Shown: positions 1 through 10,806 of the stretch, piece by piece | How the letters are laid out: each line of letters starts with the position of its first letter | Numbering within the stretch: position 1 is the first letter of the stretch | Source of the DNA: Abelmoschus esculentus | Taxonomy: Eukaryota; Streptophyta; Magnoliopsida; Malvales; Malvaceae | Direction: 5' to 3' | Length of the DNA stretch: 64,000 nucleotides | Assembly (NCBI GenBank): GCA_035048815.1 | Contig: JAUCBN010000007.1 | Coordinates: 1,929,501 to 1,993,500 of the forward strand | Made by a program: the position numbers and the translations under genes | Notes under the pieces: model-generated | What the model was told of the DNA's origin: nothing | Database searches by the model: none | The model's input: only the letters and a program-made list of their open reading frames with translations

Positions 1-657
1 GGATATGATGTTAAGTAATATAGAAATTTTCATTCCCTTTGTGATTCATTGTCTGATTGTGGTGTATATGCAAGGAAAACAGTACTTTGACCCTCAAAAA
101 TACCTTCTCTTATATTTGATTAAGAATTTTGTATGGATCTTCGTTGGATCCTATTGTTCGTATATTTATATATGCATAGGATATTTATAATTTTCAAGCT
201 ATCCATTTAGTGTATTTGTACGAAGGCCAAGGGGGCGGGGGAGTGAACCTTGGACCTGTACACTTCATTGGGTGGGTACTACGACTTTGCCAATCTCAGA
301 CCAAGTGATATGTTTTGGGAGGCTGGGTTTGGCTAGGTGCACAAACTCCTATATTGGTTCTTTTCTTGATATTATATCCAACTTGGATTTTCTCAAATCT
401 TGTTGTTCTTCATATGAAGAGGAAAAGAAAAAGACAAAAATAGCGTTTAGTGTTGCCTAAATACTAGCTGAATGTATTTGATACTCAGAGTTGTATTTAT
501 TTTATGAAAGATTGACATTGTGGTGTTCAGCTAGTTTATTGTAAATATGAAGTACCACTTGTGGTTTTCAAGGTTATTTAGATTTGATATTGAAAATTTT
601 TATTTTGAATGCCTGCCTTTGTTATTTTATTGTACTGTAATACGTTCTCTTCTACAG
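1..657. other. Intron sequence of the FEI-like kinase gene
   Basis: AT-rich DNA with no LRR-coding exon that I can recognise. The first coding exon starts after the acceptor TCTACAG at 651-657, so this stretch is most simply intron. Short open frames at 5-190 and 272-460 show no family features. Confidence 0.5.
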
Positions 658-3629
658 ATACTTGCAGGGTAATTACTTAAGTGGATCAATTCCAAGTGAA
701 TTGGAGAACTTATCTTCACTTCAGTATCTGTAAGCCGATTCTTTTGCTAATAAATGTGAGCTAGCGTGGTAAAGGGCAGAGTGTTGGGACTACTTAATGA
801 TGCTTACATTGTTTTTCAAAACTGCAGGGATATCTCAAGCAACTCTCTCAGTGGATCTATCCCACCTTCAATTGGGGCGCTAGATAAGCTCATTACATTG
901 TTAGTTCACTTGCTTCAAATTTGTTAGCTTCTAAAAATGGGTATTTACTGAGTTTGCTTTAAGATTTATTGAATATGAACTGATATTTGTTGATCATATT
1001 GAATTCCTAAAGCAATGTGTCCAACAATTTTCTGGTTGGCCCTATTCCATCACAAGGTGTTTTCAACAGCTATAATGCAAGCTCGTAAGTATAATTTTTT
1101 CCTACCGTGCTCAACATATTGTCTGTTATTTATCTGCTATGTCTGCAAAATTGTAATTCAGAAGGTTCCAGGAATACCTTTATCCTGCACCCTTAGAATC
1201 TTCATCTTCTGCAAAGTAAAAGAAGATTACTATACTATAATTAGGCTAAACAGTTTAACATCGTTCTGGCAGTTTTGCTGGGAATCGTGGTTTATGTGGA
1301 AAGCAAATCAATGTAGCATGCAAAGATGACAACGGGGGAACTGCGGGAAATTCCGGATCTGGTTCAGGTAATCTGTATACATTGGGGAGGTATAACTCTG
1401 TTTGGTGCTCTTTTTCAGTGTTAAAAATATGGATATGAAGAATTTTGTCCATCAAATCTGAATTCCTCACAAGTTTCTTTCCTTTATTCTCGATCTATTG
1501 TTTTCTTTTGGAGGGCATTTTGTTTAGTATTTCAATCTTTTTCTTGCAGCTCAAACTCAAGGCGGTAAAAAGAAATACTCTGGAAGACTTCTCATTAGTG
1601 CATCAGCAACTGTAGGTGCACTACTTTTGGTGGCACTTATGTGTTTCTGGGGTTGCTTCCTATACAAGAAGTTTGGTAAAAATGAGGGAAGAACACTAGC
1701 CATGGACGTCAGTGGAGGTTCTTTCAAATTGATCTTCAATTTCGGAAAATTTAGTTGTTATCAGTTTTCACGTTTACTCTCTAACATTTGAACATCTTTA
1801 TTGGCATGGCATTGTTGCTTCAGGGGCATCGATTGTTATGTTTCATGGAGACCTACCATACTCTTCTAAAGACATCATTAGGAAATTAGAAACTTTGACC
1901 GAGGAACACATTATAGGTACTGGAGGGTTTGGGACAGTGTACAAACTTGCAATGGATGATGGAAATGTGTTTGCTTTGAAACGAATTGTGAAGTTGAATG
2001 AGGGATTTGATCGCTTTTTTGAAAGAGAGCTTGAAATTCTTGGAAGCATAAAACATCGATACCTTGTAAACTTGAGAGGGTACTGTAATGCACCCACATC
2101 GAAGCTGTTAATCTATGATTTCCTAGCTGGTGGTAGCCTTGATGAAGCTCTTCACGGTGAGACTCCCTTAACCATTTTTATTCAAAAGCAGTTCGTATCT
2201 TGGCATAAAGTTGAGCTGCATGTTTTCCTTTGTTTCCATCCATTGGTTGGAACTCCTTATTTTTTGCATGGATCGATTTCTTTATTTTTGGAGATGGTGT
2301 TTTGTGATTCGTTTAACAGAACGATCTGAGCAGTTGGACTGGGAAACACGCTTGAACATTATTATGGGAGCAGCAAAAGGAATGGCCTATTTACACCATG
2401 ATTGTTCTCCTAGGATCATACACCGTGACATAAAGTCCAGCAACATTTTACTTGATAGCAATTTGGAGGCTCGAGTATCAGATTTTGGACTCGCCAAACT
2501 GTTGGAGGATGAAGAGTCTCATATTACAACCATTGTTGCAGGAACTTTTGGTTATTTGGCTCCAGGTATGCAGTATTTGCTCATTGTCTATAATTGTGGA
2601 GCCTGTAGCTACCTTTAAGATTGAATTATGGAGAGAAATTTAGCTTTAGTGCTATCATATTTTGAGGTTCTTTCCGATAACATTGACTTAATTTGACTAT
2701 CACATGTATCCGCTAAATAGGACTCTAAAGGAATAGAGCATTTGATAAATTACAAAATACTATGTTTATGCCTCCTTCAACAGAGTACATGGCAAGTGGA
2801 AGAGCAACTGAAAAGACGGATGTCTACAGTTTTGGAGTCTTGGTGCTTGAAGTCTTAAGCGGAAAGAGACCTACTGATGCATCATTCATTGAAAAGGGCC
2901 TCAACATCGTTGGCTGGGTATTATCTCACTTTTCCATCTAAAGTGTCATAGGTTTATGTAATGTATCTTTTTAAGATGCTACTTAGGAAAAATGATTTTT
3001 GCCTCTGCTTTCCGATTAGCACTCCTTTCTCTTCAGATTTGTTGCGCATATATAAAGCAGTTCATAAGAAATGGAAATTTAGGGGGACAGAGGAATGAAA
3101 AGAGAAAAGAATATCTGTTTCCTGTGTATGAAGTAAAGTGACATGTGGAATTTCAACATGATAAATCCATGTGTTTCCAACACCAAAATCATTTGCATTT
3201 TGCGTTGCTCATTTTACCAATTTTTACTTTCAATAAATGCAAATGAAAACATTTGGCTGATATTAATAGGTTCATGTAGCTCTCAACTCAAAGAGTAGGG
3301 TTGAAGTTCTCCTTCCTGAAACTCAAAAAGATGTCTAGATGTATTCGTCAATTGAGAATATTTGTATGTGTAGAGTTATTCATTTTGATGGTTTGTTCTG
3401 TTTGATGCAGTTAAATTTCTTGATAACGGAGAATAGGCAACGAGAGATTGTAGATCCAAATTGTGTGGGGATGCAGGTAGAGAGCCTAGATGCCTTGCTC
3501 TCACTTGCCATCCAGTGTGTTTGTTCAACCCCAGAGGATAGACCCAGCATGCATCGGGTGGTGCAATTGCTCGAATCTGAGGTCATGACCCCATACCCGA
3601 GTGATTTTTACGATTCTGGCTCTGATTGA
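658..3629 (+). CDS. FEI1/FEI2-type LRR receptor-like kinase, 5'-truncated by window
   Basis: Plasma-membrane leucine-rich-repeat receptor kinase; FEI kinases act in cell-wall synthesis and root cell expansion (family knowledge). Visible exons: 658-729, 828-899, 1013-1084, 1273-1367, 1550-1717, 1824-2156, 2320-2565, 2784-2917, 3411-3629; their phases are consistent and give 469 complete residues plus stop TGA. The first three are 72-nt LRR exons (YLQGNYLSGSIPSELENLSS, then NVSNNFLVGPIPSQGVFNSY). They are followed by the CGKQ juxtamembrane region, a hydrophobic segment (LLISASATVGALLLVALMCF) and a complete kinase: glycine loop IGTGGFGTVYKL, VAIK-type lysine in FALKRI, catalytic HRDIKSSNILLD, VSDFGLAK, and a C-terminus ending PSDFYDSGSD. 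The signal peptide and first LRRs lie left of the window. It is an RD kinase with an intact catalytic core. FEI is favoured over other LRR-RLKs by the few LRRs and the GKRPTDASFIEKGLNIVGW block. Confidence 0.9.
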
Positions 3630-4326
3630 TTAGTCGAAGCTAAAAACGAAGATGCGTTTGGTTCACATCCGTGTTTCTTTGATATAAAGTAGTGCAAGCA
3701 AGAAAACAAACACCAGACGACGGGGCTCGAATTCATCATCAGCTTTCACTTGTTCATTTCACTAAATTCTTCAGGTGTTGAATGTGAGTGGATTTTAGGT
3801 GCATATTTGTCCTTCATTTGGCATTACTCATTTTATTCATTCTAGTTTTGCTTTTATGAAATCAATATTGTAACCTTCCTTTTATCCAGTCATTTCAAGT
3901 ACAGATTGAGAATATTTTTGGCTCTTGGCAGGTCCTTGTTTATGCCATTCTTTTGTAAGATAAGATCTTCAATATTACAGTAATAAGTTTATTATACTAA
4001 ACGGGATTAAACTGAATACAAATTTATATTCAATGCATGGGACAGTATATTGTTGCTTAATTATGTTAAAAAAAGTATAATATTATGATTACATCTTACA
4101 CCTGCACCATACACTAACAGCTTGATTAATTTTGATACATAACAAAGTCGAAAAGCCAGGCCTTTCTTCGTTCATCGATAGTTACCTTCTTCATCATCTC
4201 ATTGCTTTTTGTTGAACAAGGAAAAAATGGACCGACAGAGCACCAAAGACCGATTGAGCCGAGTTCTTCCGTCTTCCTTACCTGCATTACAAAGAAACAG
4301 ACACACTTGTTCGATCGAAGTTGTAG
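3630..4326. other. Convergent intergenic region, 3' UTRs
   Basis: Lies between the stop of the FEI-like kinase (+) and the stop of the first phosphatase (-), so both 3' UTRs fall here. I see no further gene and no repeat structure. Confidence 0.5.
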
Positions 4327-5473
4327 TCAAAATTCACAGAGCATCAACAACCGGAGCCAAAACTGCAAAACCATACACTTCGAGGACCAAGGAAAGTGGC
4401 TGAAATACGATCGACCATGAAGAGTTTTCTCAAAGTGTTGCAGCTGTAAAACGAAACCCCGATTCGGAGATGCTTGAGGTCGTCTACGTTTTACGTGTTC
4501 CAAAGCTTGGGTAAATCTCATACCATGCTTTTTCATTAGATATGCAATAACCACTGTCGCGCTGCAACATGTGAGAATCGAAAGATTTGAAGATCTGCTT
4601 GGTTAGAAAAGTACACTATGATGCACTTTAAGCTACAAGATGCATGTTGCAAATTGCAATAGCAGCAAAGCTAGCATATAATCTAAGAACTGCAGAATTG
4701 AAGAGCAGATAGGATAATAGAAAAACTATACCGAGTACCACATCGGCGATACGAACTACCAGCAAATTCCCATTCGTGACGAATACTACTAATAATTCAA
4801 GTATGAGTTCCTAAATTTATGATCATTGTTGCTAAAGAAACAATTTTATAACAATATGATCATAAGAAGGGGGGAAAACACCTTCTAGATATTCCCATAA
4901 AGCAATGGACCAACACACCACCACCAAGCCTCTTAGCTTCATCGATGAAACCGAAACACTCTTCGAAGTACTGCATTAGATTTGTATCTTCCCTGTCCAT
5001 GACTGCATCAAAATTTCATAAAAATCACCAAGAATTTGGTCAGTTGAAAACTCCCATTGCAGTGAACTCTGCAACACTTCATAATAATGGCAAAGTATTT
5101 CAAATGCTCAAAGAACAAAAGATTACAAGACATGAATCCGCCATACCTTCGATAATTTTGTACACAAACTCGTTCGGATATGAAGGAACAGAGAGGTTAG
5201 CCACAGTTAAGATATGTGTCACATTGGAACTTTTCAGTGCACTTTTGTTGGCTGCATCACCCAAGGAACCTAGAAAAAGTCCCTAAAAGGACATAAATTA
5301 TAGACATGGAATTAGTCCAAAAATAACAATAGTAGGAAAATGCAAAGCAAGATCATCAAAAAGGGTACCTCTTCAATTTGGCATAGACCATTGTTTCCTT
5401 GAAAACATCTATGTATATCTACCCTGCAACTCTCTTGTATTTCTTTTTGGAGGGAATAATGGATCTGATCCAT
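4327..5473 (-). CDS. Dual-specificity protein phosphatase, DsPTP1/MKP2-like (copy 1)
   Basis: Cysteine-based phosphatase that in this family dephosphorylates Ser/Thr and Tyr of MAP kinases. Coding exons on the minus strand: 5473-5369, 5282-5147, 5002-4882, 4561-4327. They sum to 597 nt, 198 residues, and all phases fit. The sequence begins MDQIHYSLQKEIQESC, continues QIEEGLFLGSLGDAANK and HILTVANLSV, and carries the signature HCFMGISRSATVV (C-x5-R) split by the last intron, followed by IAYLMKKHGM and RRPQASPNRGF. The N-terminal block around VDIHRCFQGNNGLC is more divergent than in copy 2, and after EKTLHG there is an unusual tail of about 26 residues ending LLMLCEF. A 5' UTR exon with donor near 5698 and acceptor near 5525 precedes the start. 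The catalytic residues look intact. Copy 2 at 8363-9871 has internal exons of identical length. Confidence 0.85.
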
Positions 5474-5482
5474 TGCTTTTCC

Positions 5483-5760
5483 TCTTCAAAAGATCCAAAC
5501 TTTATCTCTGCTAATAACTGTAGAAAAAAATGAACTGTATGTGCTATGTATTCGAGAAAAGTCCTCAATGACTGTGGTGTATGAAAAAGACAGCCTTAAA
5601 AGCATAGTGGTACAAGGATATGGAAACATAAAAGCTTTGCAAGAGCAACGTTCTGAGACATGAAATTCTGGGAATGGGATTGAAGAGAGAACTTACCAAC
5701 CAGAGAAGATATGCTATGAATCTGATGTTGTAAAGATTGTTAGTATTTTTATGGGGTTTT
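5483..5760 (-). promoter_or_regulatory. Probable 5' UTR exon and leader intron of phosphatase copy 1
   Basis: On the minus strand a donor (GGTTG|GTAAGT, near 5698) and a pyrimidine-rich acceptor ending CTACAG near 5525 bracket a leader intron just upstream of the ATG at 5473. This is inferred from splice motifs only. Confidence 0.4.
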
Positions 5761-6481
5761 GTTGAAATGTAGATGGTTATAGGAGAGAGGTTTTTGTTTT
5801 GTTTTTAGTGGCGCTGTCAGACAGTTCTTAATCAGTTCATGCATGGACCCTTTACTTCATCACATGCCAATGTACTTTGTTCAATGTGTTACTTCTATTA
5901 TTAATACAGAAAATTATTTCTTAGACATGGCTCTATCCAAATAATCCAAATTTGAACAATTTAATTTATAAGTACTGAAAAATTATTTGTTAGAGTTAAC
6001 AAAAACATATTAAAACAATAAATCGAATGAAAGAATAGGTTTATTATATTACGAGAAACTATTGCTTTAGAAGTAAATTCGTCTGAAGCATCTATCAGCG
6101 ACGACTGTAACAAGAAAAAGAAAGATTTCTTATAAATTCATATTGAAAAACTTTTTTTTTTCGATGCGTGATTTACGTACATGCCTAAGTCTTTTACAGT
6201 ATCGAATATAAATATGCATGAGTTTATTTAAATTTAAAATCAGATACGATGTAATTTTGTGCTCGAATAAAATAAATAAAAAAGCTATCCTTCATCATAT
6301 GATCGACAAATCCCTCAACAATCGATATTCTCGCCAAATTTTTCTCACATGAGAGATTGTCTCTGTAGAAAGTAAATCAAATGGTTTTTCTAGAGCAAAA
6401 CAATTGAATGGAAATAATTATACAACATACAGATGGTCGGTCCACTGTTTATAAAGACATGGGAACGTAAAGTGCATTACA
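5761..6481. other. AT-rich intergenic region, no gene seen
   Basis: Promoter side of phosphatase copy 1 and 3' side of the lipid-transfer gene. Contains no convincing coding sequence, and no structured repeat was recognised. Confidence 0.45.
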
Positions 6482-7260
6482 TCACACACCAAGGTTTTGG
6501 TATACGGTGAAAACCCAGACTGAAACTCCGACAGCCATCTCTATTCCGGCCCACCTCCTTGCCTTGTGTCCATCACTCTTGTCTGCAGCACTGCTAGTGG
6601 AGTTGCCTGCATTGTCAAAGCTCACATATGAAAATTTAGCATGGAATTACATGCACACATACTGTTATAATATAGATCTCGGATATTAGTATATTACCGC
6701 CAGCTGTGGCGGCTGCCGGTGTGCTTGAATGCCCCTCCGTCTGCTTTTGATATCCTTCAAATAACTTGGCTTCCTGGGAATGGGGTGTCAAGTGCAGAAG
6801 AGCTGCATTGATTTGATCATATCAGGCAAAAGAAAAGCAAAATCTAGTGTGGAAGGGGAATTGATGTTTGTATGTTGTGTCAGCTATATAGTGGAAAATA
6901 ACAGTCCGCAATAACATCAGTTATGTTGTACTTACAGATGCAGTCCGTCATGTTGACAGGGGCACCACAAGTACTGGGAAGCGTCATGGCGAGAGAAGCA
7001 TTGATTTTGAGGCCAAGGTCGGGGTTGTTTCTGTCTTTGATCAAGACACACAGACATTTCCTGCTCTTGTCCAGCACCTGTTTCAGCCCGCTGCAACAAT
7101 CTATGGTCGGGGTCTTGGCCTCCCCGCCTACATAGGGGAGACATGGAGCCAGTCCGACTAGCTGATCAGCGCATTCCGTCTTGTCTTGGTTGATGTCTGA
7201 AGTTGCTAAACCGAACATGACCGGAAGCAAGATTAACAAGAGTGTCCAATTCAACTCCAT
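6482..7260 (-). CDS. GPI-anchored non-specific lipid-transfer protein, YLS3/LTPG-like
   Basis: Secreted lipid-binding protein tethered to the outer plasma membrane; the class is implicated in cuticle or wall lipid deposition. Exons on the minus strand: 7260-6936, 6802-6698, 6606-6482; 555 nt, 184 residues, phases consistent. It starts MELNWTLLLILLPVMFGLATS (signal peptide; shown for its hydrophobic core). The eight-cysteine motif is complete: C30, C40, C55-C56, C69-x-C71, C98, C107, with the typical CLPYVGGEAKTPT and KCLCVLIKDRNNPDLGL blocks. After the LTP fold comes a Ser/Ala/Thr-rich linker (SSTPAAATAGGNSTSSAAD) and a hydrophobic C-terminus (WAGIEMAVGVSVWVFTVY), as expected for GPI attachment. 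An ATG at 7290 is in frame but would put charged residues before the signal peptide, so 7260 is preferred. The gene lies between the two phosphatase copies. Confidence 0.9.
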
Positions 7261-7299
7261 GATTTCCTTTTTCCTGAAAGGCTGTTCCAACCAAGGCCA

Positions 7300-7317
7300 T
7301 TATATATATAAATATAC
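7300..7317 (-). promoter_or_regulatory. Likely TATA box of the lipid-transfer gene
   Basis: A TATATTTATATATATA run on the minus strand lies about 45 bases upstream of the ATG at 7260, which would imply a short leader. Motif and spacing only. Confidence 0.4.
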
Positions 7318-7995
7318 ATACCTGGAAGAATTGTGAGTCCGTGAATGTTTTTATGGAATCCGTGACCATTTGGGATCCTTGGTCCGTGACTAAACACCAA
7401 TTAATTTAACCTAAAGTGGTAGGACCCCTGGCCCTGATCAAAATACAACCAAAACTACAACTCAAAGTTATTGTTTATTCTTTGGAATCAACACAAAAGA
7501 CATAGTGACCGACAAGGATGAGGGACTGTACTTGTGTAGCTCCAGACCCAAGGCCACATCCAACATAACCAACTCAACTAATGAAGACTGTAACATGCAT
7601 TAACAAGTATAATTCTATGCACCATCCATAAATAAAATATATTATTTTCTCAATTTTTGGGGTGCTTGTATTGTTTTCTATAATATGTATGAGATTAAGA
7701 TATTTCTAGTTATTTGAGAATGCATTTAAAAACCTTAATTTAAAAAAAATAAACATGAATTTAAATACAATATAACTTGTTCACAAAACACATGTAAATT
7801 ATAAATTCATGAATTTATCTAATAATTGTTTAGTGATGAATTTGAAATTAATGGTTTTGTTCCTCTCAAATATATAATATATCATATTGAATCACATATA
7901 AAATACACGAGTTATTCTCATAATTTATATGTTAAATTTAGGTTTCCCAACATAGCACACCCTTTTCAAATTTTCATTTCTAACTTAGAAAAAGA

Positions 7996-8037
<42 letters not shown>

Positions 8038-8362
8038 AGGAGACCCTTTCACCCTTTTCAGGTCAAGTGCCAATGGGAACTACAATATCCAATCTGCAAA
8101 AATGGTGTGGTTGATCTCCTATCACCATCTGCAATTGTGATTCCTTAAAATCATATCATATATTATATTTGATCATCATACCAATAACTTTGCCTAACTG
8201 AGTGATTCTCTACAAGGTGAAGCAGCTTTTCTTCATTCATTAGCTTTCATTTGTTCTCTGTTGGCTGAGCAGAGGAATCGAACAGAGAGATCAATTGGTC
8301 AATGCAAGAAGAACATTCATAAACAACACAATGATGTGCTGGAAAGAAGAATGTGTCAGTTT
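7318..8362. other. Intergenic region with microsatellite
   Basis: Promoter side of the lipid-transfer gene, then AT-rich sequence with an (AT)16 tract, ending in the 3' UTR of phosphatase copy 2. No coding gene recognised. Confidence 0.45.
8001..8032. repeat. (AT)16 microsatellite
   Basis: Uninterrupted AT dinucleotide repeat of 32 bases read directly from the sequence. Confidence 0.95.
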
Positions 8363-9871
8363 TTATTTATAAAAATAATATTGCGATGCACCTTGAAGCG
8401 ATTTTTCAAACTCTTTCAATTGCTGGATGAAACCGGAATTAGGAGCTGCCAATGGTCGTTTACTCCTCACATGTTCCAAGGCCTCTGATAAGCTCATACC
8501 GTGCTTTTTCATTAAGTAGGCAACAATGATGGTCACACTGCATGACATAAGAATTTCAGCACACTTGGACATGCCAAGCATGTGCCTGGTTAAATATGGC
8601 TCACCAAAAAGGGTTTGAGGCATTTTTATTTTCTGGTGCTAAGATGCATACCTTAACAACAGTGGATATAAGTATGGAAAGTTAGCAACACAACACAGAA
8701 CTGTGGATATTGAACGCAAGACATGTTAAATACACGCAAAAAAGTCTGTAGGAACCATCAGGTCAGAAGGAACACAAGACCAGTAGAAAGTTGAAACATT
8801 ACCTTCTTGATTTTCCAGCAAAGCAGTGTACCAATACACCGCCACCTTGTCTTCTTGCTCCATCAATGAAATTGAAGCATTCATCAAAATACTGACTTAT
8901 GTCTGTGTCTTCTTTGTCCATGACTGTTCCAAAGGAGGGAGATTGTAAGAGTTATCACTAAATGCCATTTTTGGATATTCAGTAGGGCTTATAAAATTAA
9001 TAAGCATAAGAAACCATAGCAAAAGGATACACATCAGATTAAAGTACTAATACTTGTCCTATGGAAGGAAGAAATCATAATGTCGCAGAGGAATAACATT
9101 AAAAAAAACTATACAAAATCCTTATATAACCAGAAGAACAAATATGGTAGAAATTGATAAAAACATGAAGGGAACTAAGGGGATGCTTCAGCACAGAGAG
9201 CAGACAGCTTAATATATGGAGATTAGCATAGAATTGTAACTCAAGTATAACTTGTCACAATCTAAGTTTTTTTTTAGATTTCTATAGTTTATCCCTTCTC
9301 CTAATCCTACATCACTAATTTTTAAAACACAATTCCTGCAAAGCTAAAGTATGCATTAGGAGATAATTTTCACTTGGTATAGTCAAGCACACTGAACAAA
9401 TGCACAGCATTGTTAGCAGACAAATGAAGTTACAACGCCAAGGAATTCAGAGCATGAAAAGTTCCAGCTTTACAATAGTCGATATGTTAGTTCGATCATA
9501 CAACAGGATAAAGGAGAACATTCCCACCTGGTATAACTTTGTAGACAAAGTTGTTGGCATGTGCAGGTATTAGGGAACTAGCCACAGTTAAGATGTGAGT
9601 TATATTCAAACGTTTAAGTGCATCCACATTATTAGCAGATGCAATAGAACCCAAAAAGAGACCCTGATAAATTGAAAGCAAAAGAAGCAACACAAATCTT
9701 CAGAAAAATGATCCGGTGGATAAACGAAAAAAAAAAAGCAGACAAGGAAACCATGTTTATTACCTCTTCAATTACAGATGGAACAGTGTCTTCTTTGAAA
9801 GTTCTAGTGAAATTTAAAACTCGCAAAAGAGCCGATACTTGATTTCACATAGAATCATCAATGTGACTCAT
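8363..9871 (-). pseudogene. Dual-specificity phosphatase DsPTP1/MKP2-like (copy 2), in-frame TGA at codon 9
   Basis: Same family as copy 1 (MAP-kinase phosphatase type). Exons on the minus strand: 9871-9764, 9663-9528, 8923-8803, 8537-8363; 540 nt with phases intact and internal exons of 136 and 121 nt exactly as in copy 1. The catalytic signature is HCFAGKSRSVTIIV, followed by AYLMKKHGMSLSEALEHV, and the end is GASQYYFYK. The frame opens MSHIDDSM, then has TGA at 9847-9845, then continues with family-like NQVSALLRVLNFTRTFKED. The sequence on both sides of the TGA is conserved, so I read it as a nonsense change (CGA, AGA or TGG to TGA would explain it). The next in-frame ATG is at the MDKED block and would lose the N-terminal third but keep the P-loop. 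A different splice acceptor that skips the TGA is possible, but no upstream ATG exon is evident. Confidence 0.7.
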
Positions 9872-10400
9872 TGAAGAAAAGAATCAGATAAAATCTCCTT
9901 AATAATTTTCTCCTTCAAAAACAGGCATAAACCAACCATAAATTACATGCTCAAATAACCCTAACTAGAAATAGTCATCCTAGTAAGCTATGTTGCACCG
10001 ATATGAATTCGGAGACGGATTCGGGTCGAAAAAATGACAATTCCTAATGGTATGGCAATTCCCAAAGCAAAAAGTGTCTTAGAAATCCACCACCCTGGTT
10101 AATATTTATAAGTCAAGAAATATACGGAATAGGAAATTCTTAGGATGTGAAAAACCATCATCAAAAGTAGATTATATCACACGAAAAAAAAATGGTTTCT
10201 GCGAAAACAGAGAGATAGGCAATTCAATAAACGAAATTCATCCCCCAATAAATTACAGATTAACAAAATTAAAATCAATCAAAGTCCACATCAACTTTCA
10301 AGGGTTTCTCCTATTTCTAAAACAATAATTGCATTGGATATAAAGTTTTTTTCTTTCCCCTTAACTTGTAATATTATTGAAATAATCAAAATGGTTTTAC

Positions 10401-10560
10401 CTGTAAAGATGTGAATCCCCTGCGAATTCAGAGGAAATAGCTAATGGTGATGACCTGAAAAAAATGGAAATGGTAGAAACTCGGAAAGAAATCCAATGGC
10501 GATCGCTCGGTTTGGGTCGACTAAACGGTGCGTTGAACTTACAAGGTTTGCATTTGGTTT
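10401..10560 (-). promoter_or_regulatory. Probable 5' UTR exon of phosphatase copy 2
   Basis: Minus-strand sequence ending at a good donor (TTTACAG|GTAAAA, exon edge 10401), with no ATG in the last 60 bases. It would join the coding exon at 9871 through a leader intron. The right-hand limit is approximate. Confidence 0.35.
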
Positions 10561-10655
10561 ATGGGATAATGGCATAGGAGATCCAAAACTATGATTCTCA
10601 TTTAAATTGACCCAAACCCTTCCCAAAGGACTCTTTTTTCACCTCCGCCATCAAA
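10561..10655. promoter_or_regulatory. Short head-to-head (bidirectional) promoter interval
   Basis: Only about 100-200 bases separate the leader of the minus-strand phosphatase from the plus-strand ATG at 10656. If both transcripts exist they share this promoter. No specific operator site is claimed. Confidence 0.3.
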
Positions 10656-10806
10656 ATGGTCGACACCCAGAAATCCCATCTTTTCCCTTCCCTCGAACAA
10701 GCCTCAAAACCCGAGCTACTTCGTACTCTGGAGTCTTCTCTAACAACATCTTTCAGCTCCGACTCGATTCGCCCCACCCCAAACCCTTTAATCCTTGTTA
10801 TAAGCG
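10656..10806 (+). pseudogene. Orphan first exon resembling an organellar guanylate kinase
   Basis: An ATG at 10656 opens MVDTQKSHLFPSLEQASKPE and proceeds to NPLILVISG, where a GT (GTTGTC) follows at 10807. In plant chloroplast/mitochondrial guanylate kinases the N-terminus leads into a P-loop of the form VISGPSGVGKD, and the break here falls just after VISG. No exon with the rest of the P-loop or GMP-binding region is visible before the glutamine synthetase gene at 12479, so the gene appears truncated after exon 1. From memory, Arabidopsis has an organellar guanylate kinase and MKP2 close together on chromosome 3, which would fit this pairing. Without a protein search the identification stays moderate. 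Confidence 0.5.

Noticed and set aside
4945..5286. 113-codon plus-strand open frame
   Set aside because: It is the complement of phosphatase copy 1 exons.
7826..8140. 104-codon frame containing an IYIYIY run
   Set aside because: It exists only because the (AT)16 tract translates as Ile-Tyr; no other coding signal.
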